Shown here: positions 24,574 to 33,474 of the stretch, in pieces | Numbering within the stretch: the stretch's first letter is position 1 | How the letters are laid out: the number at the start of each line of letters is the position of its first letter | DNA from: DASYGT01 sp035999365 | Lineage (GTDB): Bacteria; Actinomycetota; Actinomycetes; Mycobacteriales; Jatrophihabitantaceae | Assembly: GCA_035999365.1 (NCBI GenBank) | Contig: DASYGT010000042.1 | Location: forward strand, 1-41,588 | DNA length: 41,588 nt | Reading direction: 5' to 3' | Position numbers and translations under genes: made by a program | The notes under the pieces: generated by a model | What the model saw: only the letters and a program-made list of their open reading frames with translations | The model's database searches: none | Told to the model about the DNA's origin: nothing

Positions 24574-25935
24574 GTGGTCACCGAGGCGGAGAAGTACGCG
24601 GGTCTGCTCCGCAAGGTCGAGGCCGAAGTCACCGGCCGTTGGGGCGAGGGGCGGCTGAACCCGACGGTCGAGCGCATCAGCGCCCTCGTCGATCTGTTGG
24701 GTGAACCACAGCGCAACTACCGGTCGGTGCATCTGACCGGGACGAACGGCAAGACGAGCACCGCCCGCATGGTCGACGAGTTGCTCCGCGGCTTCGGACT
24801 GCGTAGCGGTCGGTTCACGAGCCCGCACCTCACCTCGATCACGGAACGGATCGTGATCGACGGCCAGGCGATCAGTGACCGCGCGTTCGTCGAGGGATAC
24901 CGCGAGATCGCGCCTTACCTCGACCTCGTCGACGGGCAGTTCGACATCAAGCTCTCGTTCTTCGAAGTGATGGTCGCCCTGGCGTATTCGATCTTCGCCG
25001 ACGCGCCGGTCGACGTCGCGGTCGTGGAGGTCGGTCTCGGCGGTCGTTGGGACGCGACGAATGTGATCGACGCCGAGATCGCGGTGGTCATGCCCGTCGA
25101 TCTCGACCACGTCCAGTACCTCGGCCCAGACGTCGCGACGATCGCAGCCGAGAAGGCGGGCATCATCAAGCCAGGCGCATCGGTGGTCCTCGCGGCACAG
25201 CCGCCGGCCGCCGCCGAGCAGCTACTCCGTCGCGCTGTCGAGGTCGATGCGAGCGTTGCTCGGGAAGGCCTCGAGTTCGGCGTGCTACAACGGCGCGTTG
25301 CTGTTGGCGGACAGGTTCTGACGCTGCAGGGTCTCGCCGGCCAGTACGACGAGATCTTCCTGCCGTTGCACGGTGAGCACCAGGCGCAGAACGCCGCATG
25401 TGCCCTCGCCGCCGTGGAGGCCTTCTTCGGGTCTGGGTCGGCGACCGGCCCGATCGACGCGGAGGTGGTGCGTGCGGCCTTCGCGTCGGTGCGCTCGCCC
25501 GGTCGGCTCGAGGCCGTGCGCTCGGCGCCCACCATCCTCGTCGACGCCGCGCATAACCCCCGGGGCATGGCTGCCACGGCGACGGCGATCGGTGAGGCAT
25601 TCGACTTCCGCCGCCTGATTGCCGTAGTCGCCATGCTCGCCGACAAGGACGTCACCGGCATGCTCGAACAGCTCGAGCCGATCGTCGACGAGCTGGTCGT
25701 CACGCAGAACTCGTCCGTGCGGGCAATGTCCGTCGACGAGCTCGCAGCCGCAGCCGTCCGCATCTTCGGAACCGACCGGGTAAGCGTCGAACCGCGGCTC
25801 GACGACGCGATCGAGGCCGCTGTTCGCCTGGCCGAGGACACCGGCGACGATCTGCTCTCCGGTTCCGGCGTGCTCGTCACCGGATCCGTCGTGACGGCAG
25901 GCGAGGCGCGCACGCTCCTCGGCGGCGGAGCCTGA
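24574..25935 (+). CDS. folC: Bifunctional folylpolyglutamate synthase/dihydrofolate synthase
   Basis: This 453-residue Mur-ligase-like enzyme adds glutamate to dihydropteroate and to folates. The P-loop is HLTGTNGKTSTARMV near residues 50-64. The adjacent FTSPHLTSITERI segment and EVGLGGRWDATNV are diagnostic FolC motifs, and the C-terminal domain contains VDAAHNPRGM. The start is GTG with TAGACT at 24560-24565, 8 nt upstream, and no Shine-Dalgarno, suggesting a leaderless message. The stop is followed after 2 nt by the DUF4233 gene, so the two are translationally linked. Confidence 0.96.
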   Translation: MVTEAEKYAGLLRKVEAEVTGRWGEGRLNPTVERISALVDLLGEPQRNYRSVHLTGTNGKTSTARMVDELLRGFGLRSGRFTSPHLTSITERIVIDGQAISDRAFVEGYREIAPYLDLVDGQFDIKLSFFEVMVALAYSIFADAPVDVAVVEVGLGGRWDATNVIDAEIAVVMPVDLDHVQYLGPDVATIAAEKAGIIKPGASVVLAAQPPAAAEQLLRRAVEVDASVAREGLEFGVLQRRVAVGGQVLTLQGLAGQYDEIFLPLHGEHQAQNAACALAAVEAFFGSGSATGPIDAEVVRAAFASVRSPGRLEAVRSAPTILVDAAHNPRGMAATATAIGEAFDFRRLIAVVAMLADKDVTGMLEQLEPIVDELVVTQNSSVRAMSVDELAAAAVRIFGTDRVSVEPRLDDAIEAAVRLAEDTGDDLLSGSGVLVTGSVVTAGEARTLLGGGA

Positions 25936-25937
25936 TC

Positions 25938-26333
25938 GTGACGGTAGAGCAGCCGACGCCGGAACAGATCGCGGAGCGAGCGGTCCGCGCCGATCGAGCC
26001 ACCCGCAGCGCGATCGCCGGGGTGTTGGGCCTCGAGGCGCTGGTGGTGCTGCTCGTCCCGCGAGCCATCCGCTTCACGGTCGGGCTGGGCGTCACGCGTA
26101 CGACGCTCCTGATCGCGCTAGCGGTGCTGCTCGTCTTCGCCGCGGCGGGGGTGCGGCGATCGTGGGGAATCGGGTTCGGCAGCGCCCTGCAGGTTCCGTT
26201 CGTCCTGACAGGCGTGTGGGTCGTGTCGATGTTTGTCGTCGGGGTGGTGTTCGCCGCCATCTGGCTCTATCTGCTGAACCTGCGTCACGAGCTCGTCGGA
26301 ACGCCGACCGGTGTGCGCATGCTGTATTCGTGA
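25938..26333 (+). CDS. DUF4233 membrane protein
   Basis: This 131-residue integral membrane protein has about four hydrophobic segments and a basic loop. It belongs to DUF4233, a family that in actinobacteria almost always follows folC, as here with a 2-nt gap. No function is established. The N-terminal 28 residues are polar and helical. The C-terminus ends in the family-like LRHELVGTPTGVRML segment on the cytosolic side. GTG start. It is convergent with the lipoprotein gene, with only 1 nt between stops. Confidence 0.85.
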   Translation: MTVEQPTPEQIAERAVRADRATRSAIAGVLGLEALVVLLVPRAIRFTVGLGVTRTTLLIALAVLLVFAAAGVRRSWGIGFGSALQVPFVLTGVWVVSMFVVGVVFAAIWLYLLNLRHELVGTPTGVRMLYS

Positions 26334-26334
26334 C

Positions 26335-26949
26335 CTACGGCAGCAGCTGCAACTGTGCGACAGCCCAGGTGATCGCGTCGGAGGCGTTGAACGGTTCGGG
26401 GCAGTAGTAGAAGAGCTCCATCACGATGCTCGACTTCTGTGCGTAGACGATCGCCCGGTAGTTGCCGTCGTCGTCGATGCCCGGCGGGTAGAGGCCGACC
26501 ACACCCGGATAGTTGGGCACGTCGAACTCGCGGATGTTTGCCACGCGCGACTTGGCAGCCACAGCGGTACGCAGCCGGGCGGTCGCGCCGGCGGCAGTCG
26601 CGAACTGTAGAAGCACGAGGTCTGCCTGATGCGTGTCCGATGCGGTCCATGTGCGATGCGCGATAGCGACGATGCCCTGCGCCCGCAGCCGCGCTGCCTC
26701 GGCGACCTGGTCGGCGGGCGCGTAGACGCGGGATACGAATTGCTCGACCGACGGCGTGCTGGCGTCCGCCCACGCGTTGCCCCACGACTGCGAGCCGCTC
26801 GGCGCCGTTTCGAGCAGCGCACCGAGTGTCGCGGAGGCGTCAGCCGCGGCCGGTGGGCTGGTGGCGCTCGGCCGACCGTCGACGGTGTTCCCACACGCAG
26901 CCAACGTGAGGCATGCGAGCGCGGCCGCAAGAAAGCGCTGCGCTCGCAT
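26335..26949 (-). CDS. Secreted lipoprotein of unknown function
   Basis: This is a 204-residue exported protein. The N-terminus has a short basic segment, a hydrophobic core and the lipobox LAAC, with C19 as the lipidation site, so it should be anchored to the outer face of the membrane. A Pro/Ala/Ser-rich linker follows (about residues 25-50), then a compact domain with YAPADQVAEAARLRAQG and a late pair YYCPEP. I do not recognise a characterised domain. GGAGG 8 nt before the ATG is a strong ribosome-binding site. It is divergent from ndk and convergent with the DUF4233 gene. Confidence 0.8.
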   Translation of the reverse strand: MRAQRFLAAALACLTLAACGNTVDGRPSATSPPAAADASATLGALLETAPSGSQSWGNAWADASTPSVEQFVSRVYAPADQVAEAARLRAQGIVAIAHRTWTASDTHQADLVLLQFATAAGATARLRTAVAAKSRVANIREFDVPNYPGVVGLYPPGIDDDGNYRAIVYAQKSSIVMELFYYCPEPFNASDAITWAVAQLQLLP

Positions 26950-27006
26950 CGAATCGGCCTCCGGGGGTCAGGCAGAACCCAGTGTCGAGGTCGCTACGCT
27001 GCGACA

Positions 27007-27438
27007 GTGACCGGCCCATCTATAGAGCGCACCCTCATCCTCGTCAAGCCGGACGGGGTGGCCCGCAACCTGACGGGCGAGGTGCTGCGCCGGGTCGAGG
27101 CGAAGGGCTACCGGATCGCAGCTCTGGAGATGCGACACGCGACGGCCGAATTGCTCGCCCAGCACTACGCCGAACACGTCGGTAAGCCGTTCTTCGAGCC
27201 GCTGGTCGCGTTCATGATGTCGGGGCCCATCGTCGCCGTCGTGGCAGAGGGCGAGCGGGTGATCGAGGGGTTCCGGGCGCTCGCCGGAGCCACCGACCCG
27301 ACTGCCGCCTCACCGGGCACGATCCGTGGCGATCTTGGGCGCGACTGGGGCGAATCGGTGCAGAAGAACATCGTGCACGGCTCGGACTCGACTGACTCCG
27401 CGGCGCGCGAGATCGGGTTGTGGTTTCCCGCACTCTGA
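27007..27438 (+). CDS. ndk: Nucleoside diphosphate kinase
   Basis: This 143-residue enzyme transfers the gamma-phosphate from ATP to nucleoside diphosphates. The phospho-accepting histidine is H124 in the NIVHGSDS motif. ERTLILVKPDGVARN at the N-terminus and the Kpn loop region are normal. GTG start at 27007; an open frame continues upstream but is antisense to the lipoprotein gene. TACGCT at 26995-27000 ends 6 nt before the GTG, suggesting a leaderless transcript. It is followed by mreB after a 155-nt gap. The ndk-mreB adjacency is the Streptomyces-type arrangement. Confidence 0.96.
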   Translation: MTGPSIERTLILVKPDGVARNLTGEVLRRVEAKGYRIAALEMRHATAELLAQHYAEHVGKPFFEPLVAFMMSGPIVAVVAEGERVIEGFRALAGATDPTAASPGTIRGDLGRDWGESVQKNIVHGSDSTDSAAREIGLWFPAL

Positions 27439-27476
27439 GCGGAGCCATTCGACTCGACGACGGGACGCGCTGCATC

Positions 27477-27500
27477 GTCACAGCTGTCACATCAGTAACG
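27477..27500 (+). promoter_or_regulatory. Three 9-nt direct repeats upstream of mreB (MtrA-like)
   Basis: GTCACA at 27477-27482, GTCACA at 27486-27491 and GTAACG at 27495-27500 recur with an exact 9-nt period. Tandem GTCACA/GTAAC repeats of this spacing are the reported target of the response regulator MtrA, which controls cell-wall and division genes in actinobacteria. The repeats lie about 95 bp before the mreB start in the 155-nt ndk-mreB gap. Binding is inferred from motif shape only. Confidence 0.5.
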
Positions 27501-27593
27501 GCAAACCCGCGCGTCGCAACCTCGATCGGAGCGTTGCCGACCATACGATCGCGGAAGCACCTCCGCGCACTGCAAGGCATCGAAGGGTTCGCC

Positions 27594-28664
27594 GTGACAT
27601 TCACGCCGTTGGCACGCCTGTCGCTGGTGTCCCAGCGCGGCGGAGACTTCCTCGGCGGCGATCTGGCGATCGACCTCGGCACGGCCAACACGCTGGTCTA
27701 CGCCCGTGGTCGCGGGATCATGCTCAACGAACCCTCTGTCGTCGCCGTCGACACCACCACGAACGCCGTCGTTGCCGTCGGAGCCGAGGCGAAGCGGATG
27801 ATCGGCCGGACGCCCGGGCACATCACGGCAGTCCGTCCTCTGCAGGACGGCGTGATCGCCGACTACGACGTCACGGCCGAGATGCTGCGCTACTTCGTGC
27901 GCAAGGTGCTCCGGCGGCGAGGCGCGTTCACGGGGCCCCGCATCGTGATCTGCGTGCCGAGCGGGATCACCAGCGTCGAGCAGCGTGCCGTGAGCGAGTC
28001 GGCTTACGCGGCCGGTGCGCGCAAGGTGCACATCATCTCCGAGCCGATGGCAGCGGCGATCGGGGCCGGGCTGCCAGTGAATCAGCCCGCCGGATCGATG
28101 GTGGTCGACATCGGCGGCGGCACGACGGAGGTCGCGATCCTTGCCCTGGGCGGCATCGTGGCCTCGACCAGCCTCCGCGTCGCCGGGGATGCCCTCGACC
28201 TCGCGATCGTCGATCACGTCCGAGCGCGGTTCTCGCTGCTCGTCGGTACGCGCACCGCGGAGGAACTCAAGATCTCGGTCGGTTCGGCGTTCCCGGTGTC
28301 GGGCCCGAAGAGCGCTGAAATCCGCGGGCGGGACATCGCCACCGGCCTACCCCGCAATGTGACGATCTCCGGTGACGAGATGCGCAAGGCCATCGACGCG
28401 CCGATCACCCGCATCGTTGCGGCCGTGCGAGCAACGCTCGATCGCTGCCCGCCGGAACTCGCCGGTGATCTGGTGACCCGGGGCATCGTGCTGACGGGGG
28501 GCGGCGCCTTGCTGCGTGGCCTGGATGCGCGATTGCAGCACGAGATCGGGATCCCTGTCCTCGTCGCCGACCGGCCGCTGGACTCGGTCGTGCTGGGCAC
28601 GGCCACCGTGGTCGAACACTTCGAGCAACTGCAGAAGGTCGTCGTCGACGGCCATCGCCGATGA
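27594..28664 (+). CDS. mreB: Rod-shape determining protein MreB (actin-like)
   Basis: This 356-residue bacterial actin forms membrane-bound filaments that position the elongation machinery. The phosphate-1 loop is DLGTANTLVY near residues 25-34; phosphate-2 is VVDIGGGTTEVA and the adenosine motif is LTGGGALLRG. The GTG at 27594 is preceded by GAAGGG with a 6-nt spacer. An upstream open frame to 27420 adds 58 residues without actin-like sequence and overlaps ndk, so it was not used. The N-terminal segment before the first strand is about 20 residues long. It heads a five-gene cluster mreB-mreC-mreD-mrdA-rodA. Mycobacteria and rhodococci lack this gene. Confidence 0.96.
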   Translation: MTFTPLARLSLVSQRGGDFLGGDLAIDLGTANTLVYARGRGIMLNEPSVVAVDTTTNAVVAVGAEAKRMIGRTPGHITAVRPLQDGVIADYDVTAEMLRYFVRKVLRRRGAFTGPRIVICVPSGITSVEQRAVSESAYAAGARKVHIISEPMAAAIGAGLPVNQPAGSMVVDIGGGTTEVAILALGGIVASTSLRVAGDALDLAIVDHVRARFSLLVGTRTAEELKISVGSAFPVSGPKSAEIRGRDIATGLPRNVTISGDEMRKAIDAPITRIVAAVRATLDRCPPELAGDLVTRGIVLTGGGALLRGLDARLQHEIGIPVLVADRPLDSVVLGTATVVEHFEQLQKVVVDGHRR

Positions 28665-28678
28665 GATAACGGACGAGG

Positions 28679-29545
28679 ATGCGGCAGCTGACTCGGCGAC
28701 AGCGGATCGCCGCGCTCGCGTTGATCGCCACCGCGCTGTGCTTCCTCACCCTCGATCTGGGTGGGGGTGCCCTTCGGACGGCGCACAACGGCGTGCGTGG
28801 TGCCCTCGGTTCGCTGTACCGCGGAACGGACGGCGTGCTGGGTCCGGTGCGCCGCTTCGTCCAGGGCATCCCGTCGGCGGGCAGTAACCAGTCGAGGGTT
28901 GATGTGCTGCGGCATGAGAACGCAGTGCTCCGGGGCGAGCTCGCTGCGGCGGCAGCCGACCGGTCGACCCACGACCAGCTTGCGACGCTGCAGCTTGCCG
29001 CGGATTCCACCGGCATGCGGGTGATGCCGGCGCGGGTGATCGCGCTGGGCCCGGGACAGGGTTTCGACTGGACGGTCACCCTGGACGCCGGGACGGCTGA
29101 CGGAGTCCGGGTCGGTCAGAGCGTGACCGACGGCGACGGGTTGGTGGGGCGGGTACTGCACGCAGACAGGTCGTCGAGCGTCGTATTGCTGTGCGCCGAT
29201 CCCGGGTCCGGTGTCGGCGCGCGGGACCTGCGCACCGGCCAGATCGGCGTTGCGACGGGACATGGTGCCGCCGGGTTCACCTTCCTGCCGCTGAATCCGG
29301 CCGCCAAGATCCAGGTCGGCGATCACCTTGCTACCGGTCCCACCGGATCGACCAGCTACGTGAGTGACCTGTCGGTAGGCGTGGTGATCTCGGTGCGCAC
29401 CTCGGCCGACGGCACGACACGCGCCGATGTCGTGCCCACCGCCTCGCCGACGGCGCTCGACCTCGTCGGTGTCCTGCTCGCCGGCACGGACAACTCGACG
29501 GGACGTGTTGCGCTCGCACCGGCCGGCTCACCGGCGGGCCGATGA
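28679..29545 (+). CDS. mreC: Cell-shape determining protein MreC
   Basis: This is a 288-residue bitopic protein. A membrane segment at about residues 10-28 is followed by an extracytoplasmic coiled coil (residues 70-100, VDVLRHENAVLRGELAAAAAD) and the tandem beta-barrel MreC domain, with ARVIALGPGQGFDWTVTLDAGTADGV and later TSYVSDLSVGVV. It links MreB filaments to penicillin-binding proteins. The ATG lies 14 nt after mreB with GGACGAGG as ribosome-binding site. Its last 4 bp overlap mreD (ATGA). The Pro/Gly-rich tail is short. Confidence 0.94.
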   Translation: MRQLTRRQRIAALALIATALCFLTLDLGGGALRTAHNGVRGALGSLYRGTDGVLGPVRRFVQGIPSAGSNQSRVDVLRHENAVLRGELAAAAADRSTHDQLATLQLAADSTGMRVMPARVIALGPGQGFDWTVTLDAGTADGVRVGQSVTDGDGLVGRVLHADRSSSVVLLCADPGSGVGARDLRTGQIGVATGHGAAGFTFLPLNPAAKIQVGDHLATGPTGSTSYVSDLSVGVVISVRTSADGTTRADVVPTASPTALDLVGVLLAGTDNSTGRVALAPAGSPAGR

Positions 29546-30072
29546 GATATCTGCGTTCCGTGGCAGCGCTCGCGGCGATCCTTACCGTGTCGGCGCTGCA
29601 GGCCGCGTTGATCTCGCCCATCGCGGGGTCGCTGCCCGTCAGCCTGCCTGCTGTCCTCGTCGCGTGCGTTGCGCTGGCCGACGGTGCCGCCGTCGGCATG
29701 ACCTTCGGCTTCATCGCAGGACTCATTGCCGACCTGGGTTCCTCGCATCCAGCGGGCGTGCTGGCGCTCACCTGGACCTGCCTCGGCGTCGTGTGTGGCA
29801 TGGCTGCGACTGCGCGCTCGCTGCGTGAGGACGTGCTCACGGCCGCAACCGGCGTCGCACTGACGGGTGCCGCGTCGAGCGTGTTGCTCGCGGTGGTGCA
29901 CAGCGGCGGGGCGTCGACGTGGGGGGCGATTCGCGATCTCGCCCCCTGCTGGGTGGTCGCGGCTGCGTTGTCGTGTGCCCTCGTGCCGCTGACCCGGGCA
30001 TTCCTGAACAACTCGGCGCTGCGGGCTGCGCACCCGGTGCTCAACGAGGTGCGCGTGGTGAACCGTGGCTAG
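29542..30072 (+). CDS. mreD: Rod-shape determining protein MreD
   Basis: This is a 176-residue membrane protein with about five hydrophobic segments, the expected size and topology of MreD, which works with MreC in lateral wall synthesis. Sequence conservation in the family is low. The GAAVGMTFGFIAGLIADL-like segment (GxxxGFxxGLxxDL) is the most recognisable piece. Identification leans on this motif and on its place between mreC and mrdA. It overlaps mreC by 4 bp and the next gene by 8 bp, which indicates translational coupling. Confidence 0.9.
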   Translation: MRYLRSVAALAAILTVSALQAALISPIAGSLPVSLPAVLVACVALADGAAVGMTFGFIAGLIADLGSSHPAGVLALTWTCLGVVCGMAATARSLREDVLTAATGVALTGAASSVLLAVVHSGGASTWGAIRDLAPCWVVAAALSCALVPLTRAFLNNSALRAAHPVLNEVRVVNRG

Positions 30073-32257
30073 CCGTCCGCTGCGCGCCGACGTCAGCGCA
30101 CGCCGGCTGAGCATCGTCGTCGCACTTGTGGCGGCAATGGTCATCACGCTGTTCGGCCGCCTGTACTACGTCCAGCTGCTCGATCCGCACAAGCCCGTCC
30201 AGACCGCGGGAAGTCTTCATGACGGCACGATCGTCGTCCCTGCGCCGCGGGGTGAGATCGTCGATGCGCGTGGCAACGTGCTGGTGGGCAACACCTCGCA
30301 GCAGGTGCTCACGGTCAGCCGTGACGTGTTGCAGGCATTGCCGGACGGCGGCACGGCCGTATTGGGAAAGCTCTCCGCACTGCTCGGTACCACGCCTGCA
30401 CAGCTGTCGAAGGAGATCACGCCCTGCTCGCCGAAGGTGCCCGCGCCGTGCTGGACCGGGGAGCCCTACACGCCGGTGCCGGTCGCGACGAACGCCCCGA
30501 TCTCCGTTGTGTTGGCAGTGAGTGAGCATCGCGAGCAGTTCCCGGGCGTTGAGCTGCACACAGTCACGCTGCCCAGCTATCCCGGCGGCACCATGGCGGC
30601 GCACGTGCTCGGCTACACCGGATCGGTCAACGCGACCGACGAGAAGGCGAACAAGGCGCTGACTGATTCGGACACGGTCGGGCGTACGGGTCTCGAGGCG
30701 CAGTACGACTCGGTGCTGCGCGGCATCGACGGCACGCAGGTGGTACAGCTCAATCCGCAGGGCTCGGTTGTCGGCCAGGGTGACGACGTCCTGCCCGTCC
30801 AGGGCGACACGCTCGTCACCAGCATCGACGCCAACGTGCAGCGACTCGCGGAGCAATCGTTGGCACAGCAGATCCACGACAGCCGTGCCAAGGGCATGAA
30901 GGCAACCTCGGGTGCAGTGGTCGTGCTCGATCCGCAGACGGGACGGGTGATCGCCGCTGCGAGCTACCCCACCTACGACCCGCAGTTGTTCGTCGGTGGC
31001 ATCTCCAACACCGCCTATGCCGCGCTCACCGATCCTGGGGCCAACGATCCCTTGCTCAGCAGGGCGATCGCCGGGCAGTACGCGCCGGGTTCGACGTTCA
31101 AACTGATCACCTCGTCCTCCCTCGTGACGCATCACGAGATCTCGCTCACCGGCACGTATCCGTGCCCCGGCTCCCTGAGCATCGACGGCCGGGTGAAGAC
31201 CAACTTCGACAGCGAGTCCTTCGGATCCGCGATGTCGCTGCGACAGGCACTGGGGTACTCGTGCGACACGTTCTTCTACGCTCCGGCGGCACGGGAGTAC
31301 TACACCGACCAGGCCAAGATCGCGCTTGGCAAGAAGGCATCGGAGTACCTGCAGCAGACGGCCGCCGCGTTCGGTGTCGGGCGGGCGCCACAGATCGACC
31401 TGCCGGCGGGCGAGCAGGCATCCGGTAGCTTTGCCGATCGGGAAACCCGGATGGCGCGATGGACGGCGAACCGCGCGCAGTACTGCGCCGACGCCAAGCA
31501 TGGCTTCCCCGACGAACCCAACTCAGCGCAGCGCGCCTACCTCACCGCGCTGGCGACGGAGAATTGCACGGACGGCTGGCGATACCGGGCCGGAGACAAC
31601 GCCGACATGGCTATCGGCCAGGGTGAGACGACGGTCTCGCCCCTGCAGTTGGCGCTCGCGTACTCAGCGATGGTCAACGGCGGCAAGATGTGGGAGCCGA
31701 CGCTCGGCTGGGCCGTCGTCGACGGTGCCGGCAAGGTCGTGCGTTCGATCAACCCGAAGGTGCACAGCACGGTGCCGGTGAGCCCCAAGCTCTTCGACTA
31801 CATCGCGGATTCGCTGTCGTTCAAGCTGGGCTGGCAAGTGTCCGGCGCGTTCGCGTACCTGAACTCGCCCTACCGCAACGAGATCGGCGGAAAGACCGGT
31901 ACCGCCGAGGTGTTCGGCCACCAGGACACGTCCTGGCTGGCGACTTGGGGGCCGGTCAGCCGCACCCCTCAGGGCGATATCCGGGCGCGCTTCGTCGTCG
32001 TCGGCATGGTCGAGCAGGCGGGCACCGGGGCGCGCGCCGCAGGCCCGATGTTGAAGCGCATCTGGGACGGGCTGCTCGGCGCCAAGGGCAGCCCGGTCAT
32101 CGCCGGTTCGCGTCCGGCCACGACGCTGCCTCAGATCGCACCGCAGGTACGCGTCGCGACGACGAACGGAAGCGGGGGCGCACCTCTCGCTCCCCGCGAA
32201 CCGGTCGGGCCGCCGGAGGCGCCGACGTATCCTCCGCGCACCGGAGGCCGGCGATGA
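30065..32257 (+). CDS. mrdA: Penicillin-binding protein 2 (peptidoglycan transpeptidase of the elongasome)
   Basis: This is a 730-residue class B PBP. One N-terminal membrane segment (about residues 14-36) precedes the dimerisation domain with RGEIVDARGNVL. The transpeptidase domain has the S343-T-F-K346 active-site motif, S399-C-D401 as the SxN-type motif (Asp in place of Asn, common in this class) and K610-T-G. An insert near residues 455-510 between the second and third motifs contains C474 and C501, which could form an extracytoplasmic disulfide. The C-terminal 60 residues are Pro/Gly-rich and probably disordered. GTG start inside mreD; its stop overlaps the rodA ATG (ATGA). Confidence 0.95.
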   Translation: MASRPLRADVSARRLSIVVALVAAMVITLFGRLYYVQLLDPHKPVQTAGSLHDGTIVVPAPRGEIVDARGNVLVGNTSQQVLTVSRDVLQALPDGGTAVLGKLSALLGTTPAQLSKEITPCSPKVPAPCWTGEPYTPVPVATNAPISVVLAVSEHREQFPGVELHTVTLPSYPGGTMAAHVLGYTGSVNATDEKANKALTDSDTVGRTGLEAQYDSVLRGIDGTQVVQLNPQGSVVGQGDDVLPVQGDTLVTSIDANVQRLAEQSLAQQIHDSRAKGMKATSGAVVVLDPQTGRVIAAASYPTYDPQLFVGGISNTAYAALTDPGANDPLLSRAIAGQYAPGSTFKLITSSSLVTHHEISLTGTYPCPGSLSIDGRVKTNFDSESFGSAMSLRQALGYSCDTFFYAPAAREYYTDQAKIALGKKASEYLQQTAAAFGVGRAPQIDLPAGEQASGSFADRETRMARWTANRAQYCADAKHGFPDEPNSAQRAYLTALATENCTDGWRYRAGDNADMAIGQGETTVSPLQLALAYSAMVNGGKMWEPTLGWAVVDGAGKVVRSINPKVHSTVPVSPKLFDYIADSLSFKLGWQVSGAFAYLNSPYRNEIGGKTGTAEVFGHQDTSWLATWGPVSRTPQGDIRARFVVVGMVEQAGTGARAAGPMLKRIWDGLLGAKGSPVIAGSRPATTLPQIAPQVRVATTNGSGGAPLAPREPVGPPEAPTYPPRTGGRR

Positions 32258-33438
32258 CGCTGTTGGCGCGCGATCCTCGTGCACCGTTCTCGCTGACACC
32301 GACCCTCCTGCCGTTCGAGCGGGGCAAGCCCCGGCTCGACCGCGCGCTGGCCGGCGCCGCGCTCGCCTTGGCGCTGATCGGTGCCGTGCTCGTGTGGGCA
32401 GCCACCCGCGACATCGCGCGAGCGAATGGGAGCAACCCGCAGGGCTACCTGTATCGCCACCTGGTCAACATCGTCATCGCGTCGGCATTGATGCTCGGTG
32501 CGTCGCGATTGGACGCGAGACTGCTGCGGCTGTTCGGCCCGATCGTGTACGTCGGCAGCCTGCTCGGCCTGCTTGCGGTCTTTGTCGTGGGCACGACGGT
32601 GAACGGTGCCCATGCCTGGATCCGTCTCGGCGGCGGTGTCGAACTGCAGCCGTCGGAGTTCATGAAGCTCGGGATGATCGTCGGAATGGCCGTGCTGTTC
32701 GTCCAGCGTGCCCGCGCCCGGGAGAATGCCGGATACGACGATCCGACGCCCCGGACGTCCGATGTGCTTCTCGTCCTGGTGCTCGTCTCGGTCCCCCTTC
32801 TGCTGGTGATGGTGCAGCCGGATCTCGGATCTGCGATGGTTCTCGGCTTTGCCGCTCTCGGGGTGCTCGTGGCCGCCGGTGTGAAGGCCAGGTGGACGGC
32901 CGGGCTGCTCATCCTCGCCGTGGTCGTCGCAGTGCTCGCTGTGAAGGGCGGCCTGCTCGCTGACTACCAACTCGCGCGGTTCAGCTCCTTCACCCATCCG
33001 AACCACGACGTGCAGGGCGCCGCGTACAACGTCACGCAGGCGCACATCGCCATCGCGAACGGTGGGCTGTTCGGAACCGGGCTGTTTCACGGACCGCAGA
33101 CCAACGGCGGGTTCGTCCCCGAGCAACAGACCGACTTCGTCTTCTCCGTCGCGGGGGAGGAGTTCGGCCTCCTCGGCGGAACGGTGATCATCGCGTTGTT
33201 CGCCGTGCTGTGCTGGCGCGGCCTGCGCATTGCTTTCGCAGCCGGCCGTACGGGGAGACTCGTGGCGGTGGGCGTCGTCTGCTGGATCGCCTTCCAGGCA
33301 TTTCAGAACATCGGCATGAACCTGGGGCTGATGCCGGTAACGGGACTGCCCCTGCCATTCGTCTCCTACGGCGGTTCGTCGATGTTCGCGCAGGGGCTGG
33401 CGATCGGGCTGTTGCAGGCTGTGCACCGCCGCGCCTGA
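32254..33438 (+). CDS. rodA: Rod-shape determining protein RodA (SEDS peptidoglycan glycosyltransferase)
   Basis: This is a 394-residue SEDS-family protein with about 10 membrane helices that polymerises lipid II together with PBP2. Conserved pieces are NGAHAWIRLGGGVELQPSEFMKL, VMVQPDLGSAMVL (with the catalytic-region aspartate), FVPEQQTDFVFSVAGEEFG and the C-terminal TGLPLPFVSYGGSSM. The ATG at 32254 overlaps the mrdA stop by 4 bp. Upstream codons in this frame lie inside mrdA and are not used. It is the last gene of the mre operon and ends 36 nt from the convergent HNH gene. In Streptomyces the order continues toward rne, but here it does not. Confidence 0.95.
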   Translation: MTLLARDPRAPFSLTPTLLPFERGKPRLDRALAGAALALALIGAVLVWAATRDIARANGSNPQGYLYRHLVNIVIASALMLGASRLDARLLRLFGPIVYVGSLLGLLAVFVVGTTVNGAHAWIRLGGGVELQPSEFMKLGMIVGMAVLFVQRARARENAGYDDPTPRTSDVLLVLVLVSVPLLLVMVQPDLGSAMVLGFAALGVLVAAGVKARWTAGLLILAVVVAVLAVKGGLLADYQLARFSSFTHPNHDVQGAAYNVTQAHIAIANGGLFGTGLFHGPQTNGGFVPEQQTDFVFSVAGEEFGLLGGTVIIALFAVLCWRGLRIAFAAGRTGRLVAVGVVCWIAFQAFQNIGMNLGLMPVTGLPLPFVSYGGSSMFAQGLAIGLLQAVHRRA

Positions 33439-33474
33439 TCAATGCATGGTCGCGAATCCGCTCGACCAATGGGC

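Noticed and set aside
27420..27593. N-terminal extension of MreB by 58 residues
   Set aside because: It overlaps ndk, has no actin-like sequence and lies upstream of a good ribosome-binding site at the 27594 GTG.
30041..31501. 486-residue minus-strand open frame over mrdA, and a similar 487-residue one at 21702-23165 over valS
   Set aside because: Both are antisense to well-supported conserved genes and show the composition typical of GC-rich shadow frames.
32131..33426. 431-residue minus-strand open frame over rodA
   Set aside because: It mirrors a ten-helix membrane protein as a His/Glu/Arg-rich sequence, the usual antisense image of hydrophobic codons.
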